Source: a virus
DNA length: 44,038 bases
Virus record (IMG/VR): IMGVR_UViG_3300025131_008102
Location: 1 to 44,038 of that record
Strand: one strand, 5' to 3'
Every line of letters begins with the position of its first letter. Positions within the stretch are counted from its first letter, which is position 1. The position numbers and the translations under genes were made by a program. Below the pieces are notes generated by a model. It was given only the letters and a program-made list of their open reading frames with translations, was not told the DNA's origin and did not search any database. This document shows, piece after piece, positions 6,249-14,412 of the stretch.

Positions 6249-8221
6249 TGCGTAAAAAGATTTTATTAAAAGGGCCCTTGTTGACACGCTCTGGCTATGG
6301 AGAACAAGCACGCTTTGCCCTGCGTGCCCTTAGAAGCCGAGAAGATTTGTTTGATATTTATATCCAACCTCTTCAATGGGGCAAGACTTCATGGCTGCAC
6401 GAGCTTACACCGGAACGTCAATGGATTGACAAAACCATTGAAAAAACTATTCACCACTTACAGCAGCAAGGGACCTTTGATGTATCCTTGCAAGTGACCA
6501 TTCCTAATGAGTGGGAAAAGTTAGCTCCGATTAATATTGGTTACACCGCAGGCATCGAAACCACGGCCGTCGATCCTTCATGGATAATAAAAGCTAATGA
6601 AGTTATCGATAGAATTGTGGTAGTATCTACTCATTCTAAGAATACTTTTATTAATAGCGTTTATAATGCCGAACACCCTGATGGTACCGCGGCCCAACTA
6701 AAGCTTGAAAAGCCTATTGAAGCCGTTAACTATCCTGTTAAACATTATGAAGATCTACCCGAGTTAGAACTAGAACTAAAAACCGATTTCAATTTTGTGG
6801 TGGTGGCTCAATATGGACCACGTAAGAATATTCAAAATACAATTAAATGGTTTATGGAAGAATTTAAAGAAGAAGAGGTCGGATTGGTTCTTAAGACCAA
6901 TATGATGAAAAACTGCCATATGGATCGAGTTCAGCTTCAGAGCGAAATGAAAATGTTTATTGCTTCGTTTAGCAAAGATCACAAATGTAAGGTATATTTG
7001 TTACATGGAGATATGACCGATGAAGAGATTCACAGTCTCTATCTTCATCCTAAGATCTCCGCCTTTTTAACATTGGCTCATGGTGAAGGCTTTGGGCTTC
7101 CGATTTTTGAAGCCGCATATAGTGGCTTGCCTGTGGTGGCTACCGGGTGGTCGGGACAATTAGACTTTTTGATAGACAGCGACAAGAATGAAGAGTTTTA
7201 CAACGTAGCGTTTGATATTCAACCAATTCCAAAAGAAGTAGTATGGGAAGGCGTCATTCGCGAAGGCACGATGTGGGCATACCCACGCGAACAATCTGCG
7301 AAAGAAAAGATGCGTCAATGCTATGAAGAGAACAAAGAGGGAGTTCGCGAAGAATTTGCCGGACTAGCAGAACGCCTGGAGAGAGAGTTTGCGGCTGAAG
7401 CTTTGTACACTCAATTTGTTGAGGCAACTTTGGGCACTCAAGATACAACATTAGACATAGAAGCGTTGCCAAAGATTTCCCTTATTACCTCGGTATATGA
7501 TGCAGCGGAACATATTGAACAATTATTGCACGATGTCACTCGACAAACAATTTTTAAGGATCGATGTGAGTGGTTACTCTATGATGTGAACCCGTCCGAC
7601 AAAACCGCGGAACAAGAAATTATTATGAAATATGCAAAAAAATATCCGGACAACATCATTTATAAACGTTTGGAAGAAGACCCGGGAATTTATGGAGTCT
7701 GGAATCAGGCGATCAAAGACTCCACCGGCGAATTCGTGACTAACGTCAACTGTGACGACAGGCGCGCCCCATGGGCCTTCCAAGAACAGGCATCTTTGCT
7801 TGTTAGCCACCCCAAGATAGCACTTGCATATACTGATAGTTATGTGGTTCATGAGCCAAATGTGCTTTATGAAAATATCCCACCCTCAGCCCAACGTTAT
7901 AATTTCGAACAGTTTTCGCAAGAAGCCATGTTGCGCGGCAACCTTCCGCATAATAACCCAATGTGGCGCCGGTCTTTGCATGAGGACCACGGATATTTTG
8001 ATGAGAAATACCGTTCTGCCGGCGACTGGGAATTCTGGCTCCGCTGCACGTTTAATGGCGAGGAGTTTAAGAAGTGCGCCGATATCTTGGGAGTTTACTA
8101 CTTTAACCCCAAAGGCGTCTCTACAAATGAAGACAACAAGGGTTGGAAGCAAGAAGAAGAAAAAGAAGTTTTTAAGAAATATTTTAAAAAGATGCAACAA
8201 CCCCCGGAAAGTAATGTATGA
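6248..8221 (+). CDS. Two-domain glycosyltransferase: GT4-like plus GT2-like
   Basis: This 657-aa protein fuses two glycosyltransferases. Residues about 1-390 are a GT-B enzyme with the GT4 EX7E motif (E280 and E288 in GEGFGLPIFEA). Residues about 407-657 form a GT-A, family 2-like domain beginning PKISLITSVYD, with an acidic pair (D503-D504 in NCDDR) where the metal-binding DxD is expected. One polypeptide could therefore add two successive sugars. The start is the ATG overlapping the previous TAA (TAATG), with GGAGG at 6236-6240. It overlaps the next gene by ATGA. An in-frame start at 6197 is less likely because it runs deep into the upstream gene. Confidence 0.85.
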   Translation: MRKKILLKGPLLTRSGYGEQARFALRALRSREDLFDIYIQPLQWGKTSWLHELTPERQWIDKTIEKTIHHLQQQGTFDVSLQVTIPNEWEKLAPINIGYTAGIETTAVDPSWIIKANEVIDRIVVVSTHSKNTFINSVYNAEHPDGTAAQLKLEKPIEAVNYPVKHYEDLPELELELKTDFNFVVVAQYGPRKNIQNTIKWFMEEFKEEEVGLVLKTNMMKNCHMDRVQLQSEMKMFIASFSKDHKCKVYLLHGDMTDEEIHSLYLHPKISAFLTLAHGEGFGLPIFEAAYSGLPVVATGWSGQLDFLIDSDKNEEFYNVAFDIQPIPKEVVWEGVIREGTMWAYPREQSAKEKMRQCYEENKEGVREEFAGLAERLEREFAAEALYTQFVEATLGTQDTTLDIEALPKISLITSVYDAAEHIEQLLHDVTRQTIFKDRCEWLLYDVNPSDKTAEQEIIMKYAKKYPDNIIYKRLEEDPGIYGVWNQAIKDSTGEFVTNVNCDDRRAPWAFQEQASLLVSHPKIALAYTDSYVVHEPNVLYENIPPSAQRYNFEQFSQEAMLRGNLPHNNPMWRRSLHEDHGYFDEKYRSAGDWEFWLRCTFNGEEFKKCADILGVYYFNPKGVSTNEDNKGWKQEEEKEVFKKYFKKMQQPPESNV

Positions 8222-8889
8222 AGTTGATTACCTTCTCCCTCTGGGGAGACAATCCTAAATATACTGTTGGAGCTATTCGCAATGCTGAACTGGCACCCAA
8301 AATATATCCAGGCTGGACGTGTCGCTATTATATAGGACAGAGTACACCCGATCCTATCAAGTGGCAATTAGAAACGTTTGACCATGTAGAAGTTGTAGAA
8401 ATGCCAACACCGGGAGATTGGACGGGTATGTTTTGGAGATTTTATGCCGCCGGCGAAGAAGACGTGGAAATCATGATTTCACGCGATACCGACTGTCGCT
8501 TGAGCGAAAGAGAGAAGACGGCCGTCGACGCATGGATTGAAAGCGATAAAGGCTTCCATGTTATGAGAGATCATCCGTATCATAAATTTCCTGTTTTAGG
8601 AGGGATGTGGGGTGCCAAAAAGGGCACCATTCCCAATATGAAAGAATTGATCGAGAGTTGGAACCAACAAGATCGTTATGGAACGGACTATGAATTTTTC
8701 GCGCATGCTATATTGCCTTTGGTAGATAACAATACTCTTATCCACGATGAATTCTTTGGAGGTTTCCCCTTCCCAGCGAAGCGCAACAATTTAGAATTTG
8801 TGGGCGAAGTATTTGATGAAAACGATCATACCGTGGTAGAGCACAGCAATGCTTTAGCTTATCACTTTCAACAACAGGGGCTTTTATGA
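8218..8889 (+). CDS. Glycosyltransferase-like protein with DTD motif
   Basis: The 223-aa protein has a single GT-A-like domain. It opens with a beta-strand (KLITFSLWG), followed by a region ending in the acidic triad SRDTDCR (D90 and D92), a plausible metal- and nucleotide-sugar-binding DxD. Later conserved-looking parts include HVMRDHPYH and GGMWGAKKG, seen as I recall in some uncharacterised capsule-related transferases of bacteria and giant viruses. The start overlaps the previous stop as ATGA, and its own stop overlaps the next start the same way, so these are coupled. Family assignment is tentative. Confidence 0.7.
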   Translation: MKLITFSLWGDNPKYTVGAIRNAELAPKIYPGWTCRYYIGQSTPDPIKWQLETFDHVEVVEMPTPGDWTGMFWRFYAAGEEDVEIMISRDTDCRLSEREKTAVDAWIESDKGFHVMRDHPYHKFPVLGGMWGAKKGTIPNMKELIESWNQQDRYGTDYEFFAHAILPLVDNNTLIHDEFFGGFPFPAKRNNLEFVGEVFDENDHTVVEHSNALAYHFQQQGLL

Positions 8890-9779
8890 AGGCGTTAGTA
8901 ACTGGAGGCGCCGGATTTATCGGCAGCCACATTGTAGATGAATTAATAAGCATGGGACACGAGGTAGTTGTCATTGACAATGAATCCTCTGATGCTCATG
9001 ACCAATTTTATTGGAATTCCAATGCAGAAAAACATAAAATTGATATTTGTAATTTGGATTTGATTCGTCCATGGTTTGACAACGTTGATTGGGTATTTCA
9101 TTTGGCCGCTGAGTCTCGAATCCAGCCAGCCATCTTGAATCCCACCTATGCAACTGAAGTAAATGTAGTGGGGACATGTAACGTGCTGCAATGCGCCCGC
9201 GAGGCTGGCGTTAAGCGCCTTGTATATTCATCAACGTCTGCTGCCTATGGGTTGAAAAATACCCCCCCTCTAAACGAAGATATGCCCCGAGATTGTTTAA
9301 ACGCTTACTCTATCACCAAGTGCGCCGGCGAAGATTTAGTCAAAATGTACTACCAACTTTACGGATTAGAAACTGTATGCTTGAGATATTTTAATGTGTA
9401 TGGGGATCGCCAACCTCTTAAAGGTCAGTACGCCCCTGTCATTGGTCTCTTCATGCGCCAACAGGCAGCAAGCGAACCAATGACAATTGTGGGAGATGGC
9501 GAACAACGCCGCGATTTTACCCACGTTTCGGACGTAGTTGCCGCTAATATTGCTGCAGCAACATGCGCAAACCCTGCATGCTTAGGAGAGCTTTTTAATG
9601 TAGGTACTGGCCGAAATTATAGTATTTTAGAATTAGTGAAAATAATGGGTGGACCATATGCCTTTGTTGAAGAACGTGCAGCCGAAGCGCGCATATCTTT
9701 AGCTAACAACGCCAAAGCTCAAAGTATATTAAACTGGGCACCCCAAATGAAACTAGAGGAGTGGCTCGGCAATGCCTGA
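8886..9779 (+). CDS. NAD-dependent sugar epimerase/dehydratase (UDP-glucose 4-epimerase-like)
   Basis: This 297-aa extended short-chain dehydrogenase has the Rossmann motif TGGAGFIGSH at its N-terminus, the catalytic serine region YSSTSAAYG, and the active-site pair Y141 and K145 in AYSITK. The RYFNVYG segment and RRDFTHVSDV are typical of UDP-glucose/UDP-galactose 4-epimerases and close relatives. It probably changes the configuration of an NDP-sugar used by neighbouring transferases. A heptose epimerase (HldD) role is possible given the HldE-like genes downstream, but the motifs look more like GalE. It overlaps both neighbours. At about 300 aa it is slightly shorter than GalE (about 330-340), lacking part of the C-terminus. 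Confidence 0.88.
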   Translation: MKALVTGGAGFIGSHIVDELISMGHEVVVIDNESSDAHDQFYWNSNAEKHKIDICNLDLIRPWFDNVDWVFHLAAESRIQPAILNPTYATEVNVVGTCNVLQCAREAGVKRLVYSSTSAAYGLKNTPPLNEDMPRDCLNAYSITKCAGEDLVKMYYQLYGLETVCLRYFNVYGDRQPLKGQYAPVIGLFMRQQAASEPMTIVGDGEQRRDFTHVSDVVAANIAAATCANPACLGELFNVGTGRNYSILELVKIMGGPYAFVEERAAEARISLANNAKAQSILNWAPQMKLEEWLGNA

Positions 9780-10503
9780 AGCATATTTTCTTCCTCACCT
9801 TGGATTAGGCGATCATATTATTTGCAACGGGCTTTTGCGCGAGTTGCGAAAGAAGTTCGATATTATTTATATGCCCGTGAAGCAACACAATACCCACAGC
9901 GTGCGTGATCTATTTCGCGACGATCCGGGAATTGAAATTATACCTGTTAGAGGAGATAATGATGCCAAGAGCAAGCAGTCTCTTTTTGCTCGCCACGTTG
10001 ATGAAGTAATTGGAGTAGGAAACTTTGGTACCGGCTTTCTGGAAAACTGTAAGAGCTTCGATGAATCGTTTTATATTCAATGTGGGATCTCCTTTAAAGA
10101 ACGCTGGTCTTCTTTCTTTTATAAACGAGATTTAGAAAAAGAAGAAGAGCTTTATCACGAATTAGCCACTGATGAACCTTATATATTCGTCCATGATGAT
10201 TTACAAAGAGACTACATTATCGAGGAAAAACACTTTCTCGCCGGCGCACATATTATTAGACCCATTCATCGCTTTGGAGAAGAAAGCTTAAACAGCCTTT
10301 TTCATTATGGAAAGCTTGTAGAGGGTGCCCAAGAGATTCATTGCATTGATAGTTCGTTTGCATGCTATATTGAGCATTTAAATACGAAAAAAGTGAAAAA
10401 AATGGTGCTACATCGGTACATTAAGCAACAAAAAGAGCTTCAAACCCATGACAAAAACCACCCCTTCTTCCCCCAATATAAGAAAAAGTGGGAGATAATT
10501 TAA
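9772..10503 (+). CDS. Hypothetical protein in the glycan cassette, possibly ADP-heptose-transferase-like fold
   Basis: The 243-aa protein begins with a strand and glycine-rich turn (LPHLGLGDHIICNGLL) that recalls the N-terminus of family 9 glycosyltransferases and similar GT-B proteins. Its C-terminal part contains a segment IHCIDSSFACYIEH reminiscent of their second domain. It is shorter than a full GT9 enzyme (about 320-350 aa). Placement just before an HldE-like nucleotidyltransferase fits a heptose-transferring role, but this is inference. It overlaps the upstream gene by eight bases and the next by one. Confidence 0.5.
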   Translation: MPEAYFLPHLGLGDHIICNGLLRELRKKFDIIYMPVKQHNTHSVRDLFRDDPGIEIIPVRGDNDAKSKQSLFARHVDEVIGVGNFGTGFLENCKSFDESFYIQCGISFKERWSSFFYKRDLEKEEELYHELATDEPYIFVHDDLQRDYIIEEKHFLAGAHIIRPIHRFGEESLNSLFHYGKLVEGAQEIHCIDSSFACYIEHLNTKKVKKMVLHRYIKQQKELQTHDKNHPFFPQYKKKWEII

Positions 10504-10901
10504 TGTTAAAAGTGTTTACTAACGGTTGTTTTGACATTATTCACCCTGGACACTTGCAAATGTTGAAACATTGCGCCGCCATGGGCGAACATGTCATGGT
10601 AGGAATTGATTCCGACGCAAGAGTGAAAAAAACGAAGGGCACAACTCGCCCTATTTATTCCGAAGAGGATAGACGCACCATATTATTGAGCCTTAAGTGG
10701 GTAAATGATGTAGTAATCTTTAATAGCGATGAAGAGTTGATTGAATTGGTGCAAGAATATGAGCCTGACTACATGATTGTCGGCGCTGATTACCGCGATA
10801 AAAGAGTAATTGGCTCGGAGCATGCCAAGATATTAGGATTTTTTGAGAGAATAAATGAGTACTCAACCACAGACATTATCAAACGTATTGCTAATCGGTG
10901 A
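10503..10901 (+). CDS. HldE C-terminal-type nucleotidyltransferase (RfaE2-like)
   Basis: This 132-aa protein matches the nucleotidyltransferase half of HldE: TNGCFDIIHPGH (HxGH motif), a GTTRPIYSEEDRR segment, VGADY, VIGSE and a C-terminal STTDIIKRI. The family transfers a nucleotide to heptose 1-phosphate (ADP-heptose for LPS in Gram-negatives); related enzymes use CTP and glycerol phosphate. The STTDIIKRI ending and VIGSE favour the HldE type. The start ATG overlaps the previous TAA. It is followed, with a 47-base overlap, by the kinase half, an order opposite to that of the fused bacterial enzyme. Confidence 0.82.
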   Translation: MLKVFTNGCFDIIHPGHLQMLKHCAAMGEHVMVGIDSDARVKKTKGTTRPIYSEEDRRTILLSLKWVNDVVIFNSDEELIELVQEYEPDYMIVGADYRDKRVIGSEHAKILGFFERINEYSTTDIIKRIANR

Positions 10902-11637
10902 GAGTTGTTATGACATCTACCATTATGGCTCCTGTGACCGGCTTAGCCCCGAAGCACCGGTCCCAGTTTTTAAACAAATACAAAGTGAAACACGAATAGG
11001 AATGGCCGGAAACGTCTTTAATAACCTTGAAGCTTTTAAACTCAAGGTAGATTTCATCACAGCCGCTCAACAAATTGAAAAACATCGCTACATTGATCAG
11101 AGGTTTAACCAACATCTATTGAGAGTAGACAAAAACGAAACATATATGCTTGAAAATTATAAATTTAATCCTAAAGACTTGACAAACAAAGATATAATTG
11201 TTATAAGTGATTATAACAAAGGATTTTTATCACACGAAGAGTGTAATAGATTGGCGCTTTATTGTAAAGAGCAACAAATCCCTGTATTTGTAGATTCTAA
11301 AAAGGCAGACCTCTCTTGTTTTGAAGGATGTATACTTAAAATTAACGAAAAAGAAAACGAAACAGCTAAAAAATTACCCACCACGTATGAATTGATAATC
11401 ACACTCGGCGCACAAGGGTGTGAGTACCAAGGTGAAACATATCCCACTGAGCAGGTAGAGGTATTTGATGTGTGCGGCGCCGGCGATGTATTTTTAGCAG
11501 CGCTGACATCTTCTTATTTGGAAAGTCAAGATATGCATAAAGCTATTGACTTCGCCAATAGGTGCGCATCATATTCGGTTACTAAGTTTGGGACGTATGT
11601 TTTAACGGAGGAAGACGTTAGTGGTCTATGTGTTTGA
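10855..11637 (+). CDS. PfkB-family sugar kinase, HldE N-terminal-type (RfaE1-like)
   Basis: This 260-aa protein belongs to the ribokinase/PfkB family. It begins with GESCYDIYHYG and SPEAPVPVF, characteristic of the heptose-7-phosphate kinase half of HldE. It ends with the family signature DVCGAGDVFLAAL, whose Asp is the catalytic base. It would phosphorylate a heptose at C1, making the substrate of the nucleotidyltransferase encoded just upstream. It is shorter than the bacterial domain (about 315-330 aa), with a compressed middle. The start ATG lies within the previous gene (47-base overlap in another frame), and no later start keeps the conserved N-terminus. Substrate identity is inferred from the pair. 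Confidence 0.82.
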   Translation: MSTQPQTLSNVLLIGESCYDIYHYGSCDRLSPEAPVPVFKQIQSETRIGMAGNVFNNLEAFKLKVDFITAAQQIEKHRYIDQRFNQHLLRVDKNETYMLENYKFNPKDLTNKDIIVISDYNKGFLSHEECNRLALYCKEQQIPVFVDSKKADLSCFEGCILKINEKENETAKKLPTTYELIITLGAQGCEYQGETYPTEQVEVFDVCGAGDVFLAALTSSYLESQDMHKAIDFANRCASYSVTKFGTYVLTEEDVSGLCV

Positions 11638-11971
11638 TATCGATGGAACCATTTGTACGAAAGCTGTGGATTCTGATTATGGCGCCTGTGAACCTATGAG
11701 AGAGCGGATTGGGATGATTAACGATCTCTATGATCAAGGAAACATTATTATTTTCCACACTGCGCGCGGAATGGGCCGTTTTGAAAATAATGCATCCATG
11801 GCTGTTGATACATTTTATGAAATGACGATAGAGCAACTTGAAAGATGGAATGTCAAGTACCATAATTTATTTTTAGGAAAGCCTGCCGGCGATGTTTATA
11901 TTGATGATAAGGGTGTCGGAGATACAGAATTTTTTAACGCGTTGAGATTTCGGCGCGCCATTGGACAATGA
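11621..11971 (+). CDS. Small HAD-family phosphatase (capsule-biosynthesis type)
   Basis: This 116-aa protein carries the HAD nucleophile motif FDIDGT (D6 and D8), motif II as FHTARGMGR, and a C-terminal acidic motif YIDDKG. It is one of the minimal HAD proteins often annotated as capsular polysaccharide phosphatases. It might remove a phosphate from a heptose bisphosphate (GmhB-like step) or from another sugar intermediate, but it is much shorter than GmhB (about 190 aa). The GTG start at 11621 is supported by GGAGG at 11607-11611. It overlaps the kinase gene by 17 bases and the cupin gene by four. Confidence 0.8.
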   Translation: MVYVFDIDGTICTKAVDSDYGACEPMRERIGMINDLYDQGNIIIFHTARGMGRFENNASMAVDTFYEMTIEQLERWNVKYHNLFLGKPAGDVYIDDKGVGDTEFFNALRFRRAIGQ

Positions 11972-12336
11972 AGGAAAACAATCATATACTGCCTATGACC
12001 CACGTAGATAAAGGTTGGGGCTGGGAACGCTGGGTTGTCAATTGCGAAGAGTATTGTGGCAAACTTCTATTCTTTAATAAGGGTAAGCGCTGCTCCTGGC
12101 ACTTCCACAAATTAAAAGATGAAGTATTTTATTTACAGTCTGGCAAAATGATGATATACTATTCAGAAGAAGATGAGATCGACAAAGCCAAGCAGCTTAT
12201 ACTAGGCCCAGGTGAAAACTTTCATGTATATCGCGGACTAAGACACCAAATGGTGGCCTTACAAGACTCCGAACTCTTTGAATTTTCGACTCAACATTTT
12301 GATAGTGACAGTCATAGGATCTTAAAGGGTGATTAA
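11968..12336 (+). CDS. Cupin-domain protein (sugar isomerase/epimerase-like)
   Basis: The 122-aa protein is a single cupin beta-barrel. Motif 1 is visible as CSWHFHKLKDEVFYLQSG (HxH...E, metal ligands) and motif 2 as PGENFHVYRGLRHQM. Such one-domain cupins occur in sugar gene clusters and resemble the C-terminal domain of type II phosphomannose isomerase. It may isomerise a sugar phosphate or NDP-sugar in this pathway; its KGWGWERW start is common in related proteins of phage and marine bacterial clusters. It overlaps the HAD gene as ATGA and its stop is followed directly by the ATG of the sulfotransferase. Confidence 0.8.
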   Translation: MKENNHILPMTHVDKGWGWERWVVNCEEYCGKLLFFNKGKRCSWHFHKLKDEVFYLQSGKMMIYYSEEDEIDKAKQLILGPGENFHVYRGLRHQMVALQDSELFEFSTQHFDSDSHRILKGD

Positions 12337-13059
12337 ATGCAGAAATTGATGGTTATATCGCATGAAAGATCAGGAACGCATTTTTTAATTAATACCCTGG
12401 CAAGCCTCGTGGGCGCCACGACTAACCAAGAAGATCTTCATCTGACTGAATCAGAAGACAATTATGAATCAGGAGCATATAAAGAGGATGTTCAAGTGCA
12501 TTTGAAATCACTAGCTCAAAACGAAGGACCGATTATTAAATCTCATCACCATCATATCTTTTTTGAAGACTTTGATTTTAATGAACACAATATTGTTCCT
12601 TTCTATATTTATAGGGATCCTCGTGATGTCATGGTTTCATGCCATCATTATTTTAATTCTCACCCACACTTATTAACGTCTCGAACTTTTCCCTCATCGA
12701 GTGGTCCACTTGATTTAGCCTTTAGGGTACAACCTACTGAATATGCATTTGATAAAGCTTATTCGTATTATAAAAATACTTCAATGCTAGAAAGATGGTG
12801 TAGACACGTCAACCCTTATTTAAAAGATGAAAGATTTCACAAAATCAAATATGAAGATTTAAACTTAAACTTTGAAGAGACATGCGAAAAGCTTTCAATA
12901 TTTTTACAGAAAACCTCACAACCCCTACATCGACCGAGTTTGCAACATACATCGGTAAGCCCGCGGAAAGGAATTGTAGGAGACTGGAAAAACCACTTTT
13001 CGGAATTGATGAGTGATGAAATTTTAGATTATATCAAAAACCAAGGAATAAAGATATGA
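12337..13059 (+). CDS. PAPS-dependent sulfotransferase-like protein
   Basis: This 240-aa protein has both PAPS-binding signatures of the sulfotransferase superfamily: a 5'-phosphosulfate loop near the N-terminus (SHERSGTHFLIN) and a 3'-phosphate site (YRDPRDVMVSCHHY). Near the C-terminus, RKGIVGDWKNHF matches the third PAPS-binding block (KGxxGDWKxxF) of cytosolic-type sulfotransferases. It would transfer sulfate from PAPS to a hydroxyl, most simply on the glycan built by its neighbours. The window has no PAPS synthesis genes, so host PAPS would be needed. The start abuts the cupin stop; the end overlaps the next gene as ATGA. Confidence 0.85.
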   Translation: MQKLMVISHERSGTHFLINTLASLVGATTNQEDLHLTESEDNYESGAYKEDVQVHLKSLAQNEGPIIKSHHHHIFFEDFDFNEHNIVPFYIYRDPRDVMVSCHHYFNSHPHLLTSRTFPSSSGPLDLAFRVQPTEYAFDKAYSYYKNTSMLERWCRHVNPYLKDERFHKIKYEDLNLNFEETCEKLSIFLQKTSQPLHRPSLQHTSVSPRKGIVGDWKNHFSELMSDEILDYIKNQGIKI

Positions 13060-13763
13060 GTCTCCACAAGCTAGGCTTTGTACACATACCCAAAACCGGG
13101 GGTACAAGTATCTCTAGTATGTTATACGTGAGGTACCGATGGCCACCCCCGGGCGCCCATAAATTTAGTAATGAATTTGAGGGACGCATACCATTATTCA
13201 CCTTTGTTCGAGATCCAATTCACAGAGCCTATTCTTATATGCAGATGGCGAATCGGAATCGCGACAATCCCTTTCACAAATTCTATCGTTCTTGTGAACA
13301 CGAGAGGGCCATAGTTCAGACTTGCCATTGTGTCGATAGCTTTCTTGATGGGTGTTATGAGGTAAACAATGCAATGTGTCAGCAAATTGAGAGCCCAAAG
13401 ATTGCACACTCATGGAAAACCTCCACAGTACAATCTGCTTTGTATCGGGGTCGTCAAAAAGGAGGGTCCAAAGAGATAAGCAATTTAGTATACCAAAGAG
13501 CGATTGAAAAATTAAATAATTTCTTTTATGTTGGGATCTTCGAAGACTTTGATGCTCACGTAGCAACGTTTTTCGACAAGATAGATTTATATTTTGAACC
13601 TGAAATTAAATCAACCAAGATCCAACATGCGAACAAATCTGAGTATCCTCCCATAGAACCAGAACTCGCTGAAAAATTGCGGGAGAGAAATCAATACGAT
13701 ATTAAATTATATGAATATGTGAAAGAAAATCATCAAAGAATAAACATAAAGGAATGGAAATAG
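13056..13763 (+). CDS. Second sulfotransferase (carbohydrate, Sulfotransfer_2 type)
   Basis: The 235-aa protein belongs to a different branch of sulfotransferases from its neighbour. The N-terminal loop FVHIPKTGGTSI is the typical 5'-phosphosulfate-binding motif of carbohydrate (heparan/chondroitin-type) sulfotransferases, and FTFVRDPIHRAYSYM is the 3'-phosphate site. It lacks a signal anchor, so it would act in the cytoplasm. Having two unrelated PAPS enzymes in tandem suggests two different sulfated positions or acceptors; this is inference. It overlaps the upstream gene by four bases, and only one base separates it from the next. Confidence 0.85.
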   Translation: MSLHKLGFVHIPKTGGTSISSMLYVRYRWPPPGAHKFSNEFEGRIPLFTFVRDPIHRAYSYMQMANRNRDNPFHKFYRSCEHERAIVQTCHCVDSFLDGCYEVNNAMCQQIESPKIAHSWKTSTVQSALYRGRQKGGSKEISNLVYQRAIEKLNNFFYVGIFEDFDAHVATFFDKIDLYFEPEIKSTKIQHANKSEYPPIEPELAEKLRERNQYDIKLYEYVKENHQRINIKEWK

Positions 13764-13764
13764 A

Positions 13765-14412
13765 ATGTCAATAGAAAGCTTAGTAGGACAAATTACACGC
13801 GGCTCAGTAGCAGGAGATTTTATTTATAACCTTGCTCAAGATCTTGATAATAAAATATTTGTAGACATTGGGGTTTGGAACGGCAAGGGAACAACACAAT
13901 GTATTATGGATGCTTTAACCGAACGACTTGATGAGTGTGTGGTTTATGCGTTAGAGACGAATAAAGAATTTTATGACGGCGCCGTAAGATATTGGGACAA
14001 TCGTCTGTATAATTACAACAGTATTGTCCAATCTAAGTTAAAATTAATTCATGGCCGCGTTATTGAGCCGGAAGACACTCCCTCATTATCTGAAGTGATG
14101 AAAAGTCCCCATAGCCATGATCGTTGGACCCAATTCTATAGAGAATTTTTTGATGCGGTAGAAGCAGGATGCCCTAATGTGCTGTCTACGATTCCCGCAC
14201 AAATTGATGTTTTAATCTTGGATGGTGGCGAGTTCACCACATATGCAGAATATAAATTACTTAAAGATCGATCTAGAATTTTGGTGTGTGATGATTCAGC
14301 CAAATATAAGTGTGAGAAAATTCGTTTACAATTATTAGAAGATAAAGATTATAAAGTTTTAATTGACACACCTGATGAGAGAAACGGCTTCTGTGCTTTT
14401 GAGCGAAAATAA
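13765..14412 (+). CDS. SAM-dependent methyltransferase-like protein
   Basis: The 215-aa protein has a Rossmann-like motif I, FVDIGVWNGKGTT (residues about 31-43), an acidic residue after the second strand (YALETNK) and a later LILDGGEF strand end, the pattern of class I methyltransferases such as those acting on sugars. It may methylate a sugar hydroxyl in the glycan. The glycine-rich loop is less regular than usual (DIGVWNGKG), so a non-methyltransferase role is possible. The start follows GGAA shortly upstream, and the stop overlaps the next start by one base (TAATG). Confidence 0.6.
   Translation: MSIESLVGQITRGSVAGDFIYNLAQDLDNKIFVDIGVWNGKGTTQCIMDALTERLDECVVYALETNKEFYDGAVRYWDNRLYNYNSIVQSKLKLIHGRVIEPEDTPSLSEVMKSPHSHDRWTQFYREFFDAVEAGCPNVLSTIPAQIDVLILDGGEFTTYAEYKLLKDRSRILVCDDSAKYKCEKIRLQLLEDKDYKVLIDTPDERNGFCAFERK

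Noticed and set aside
7824-8258. A 144-codon open frame on the + strand
   Set aside because: It overlaps the well supported GT4-GT2 gene in another frame and has a low-complexity basic tail.
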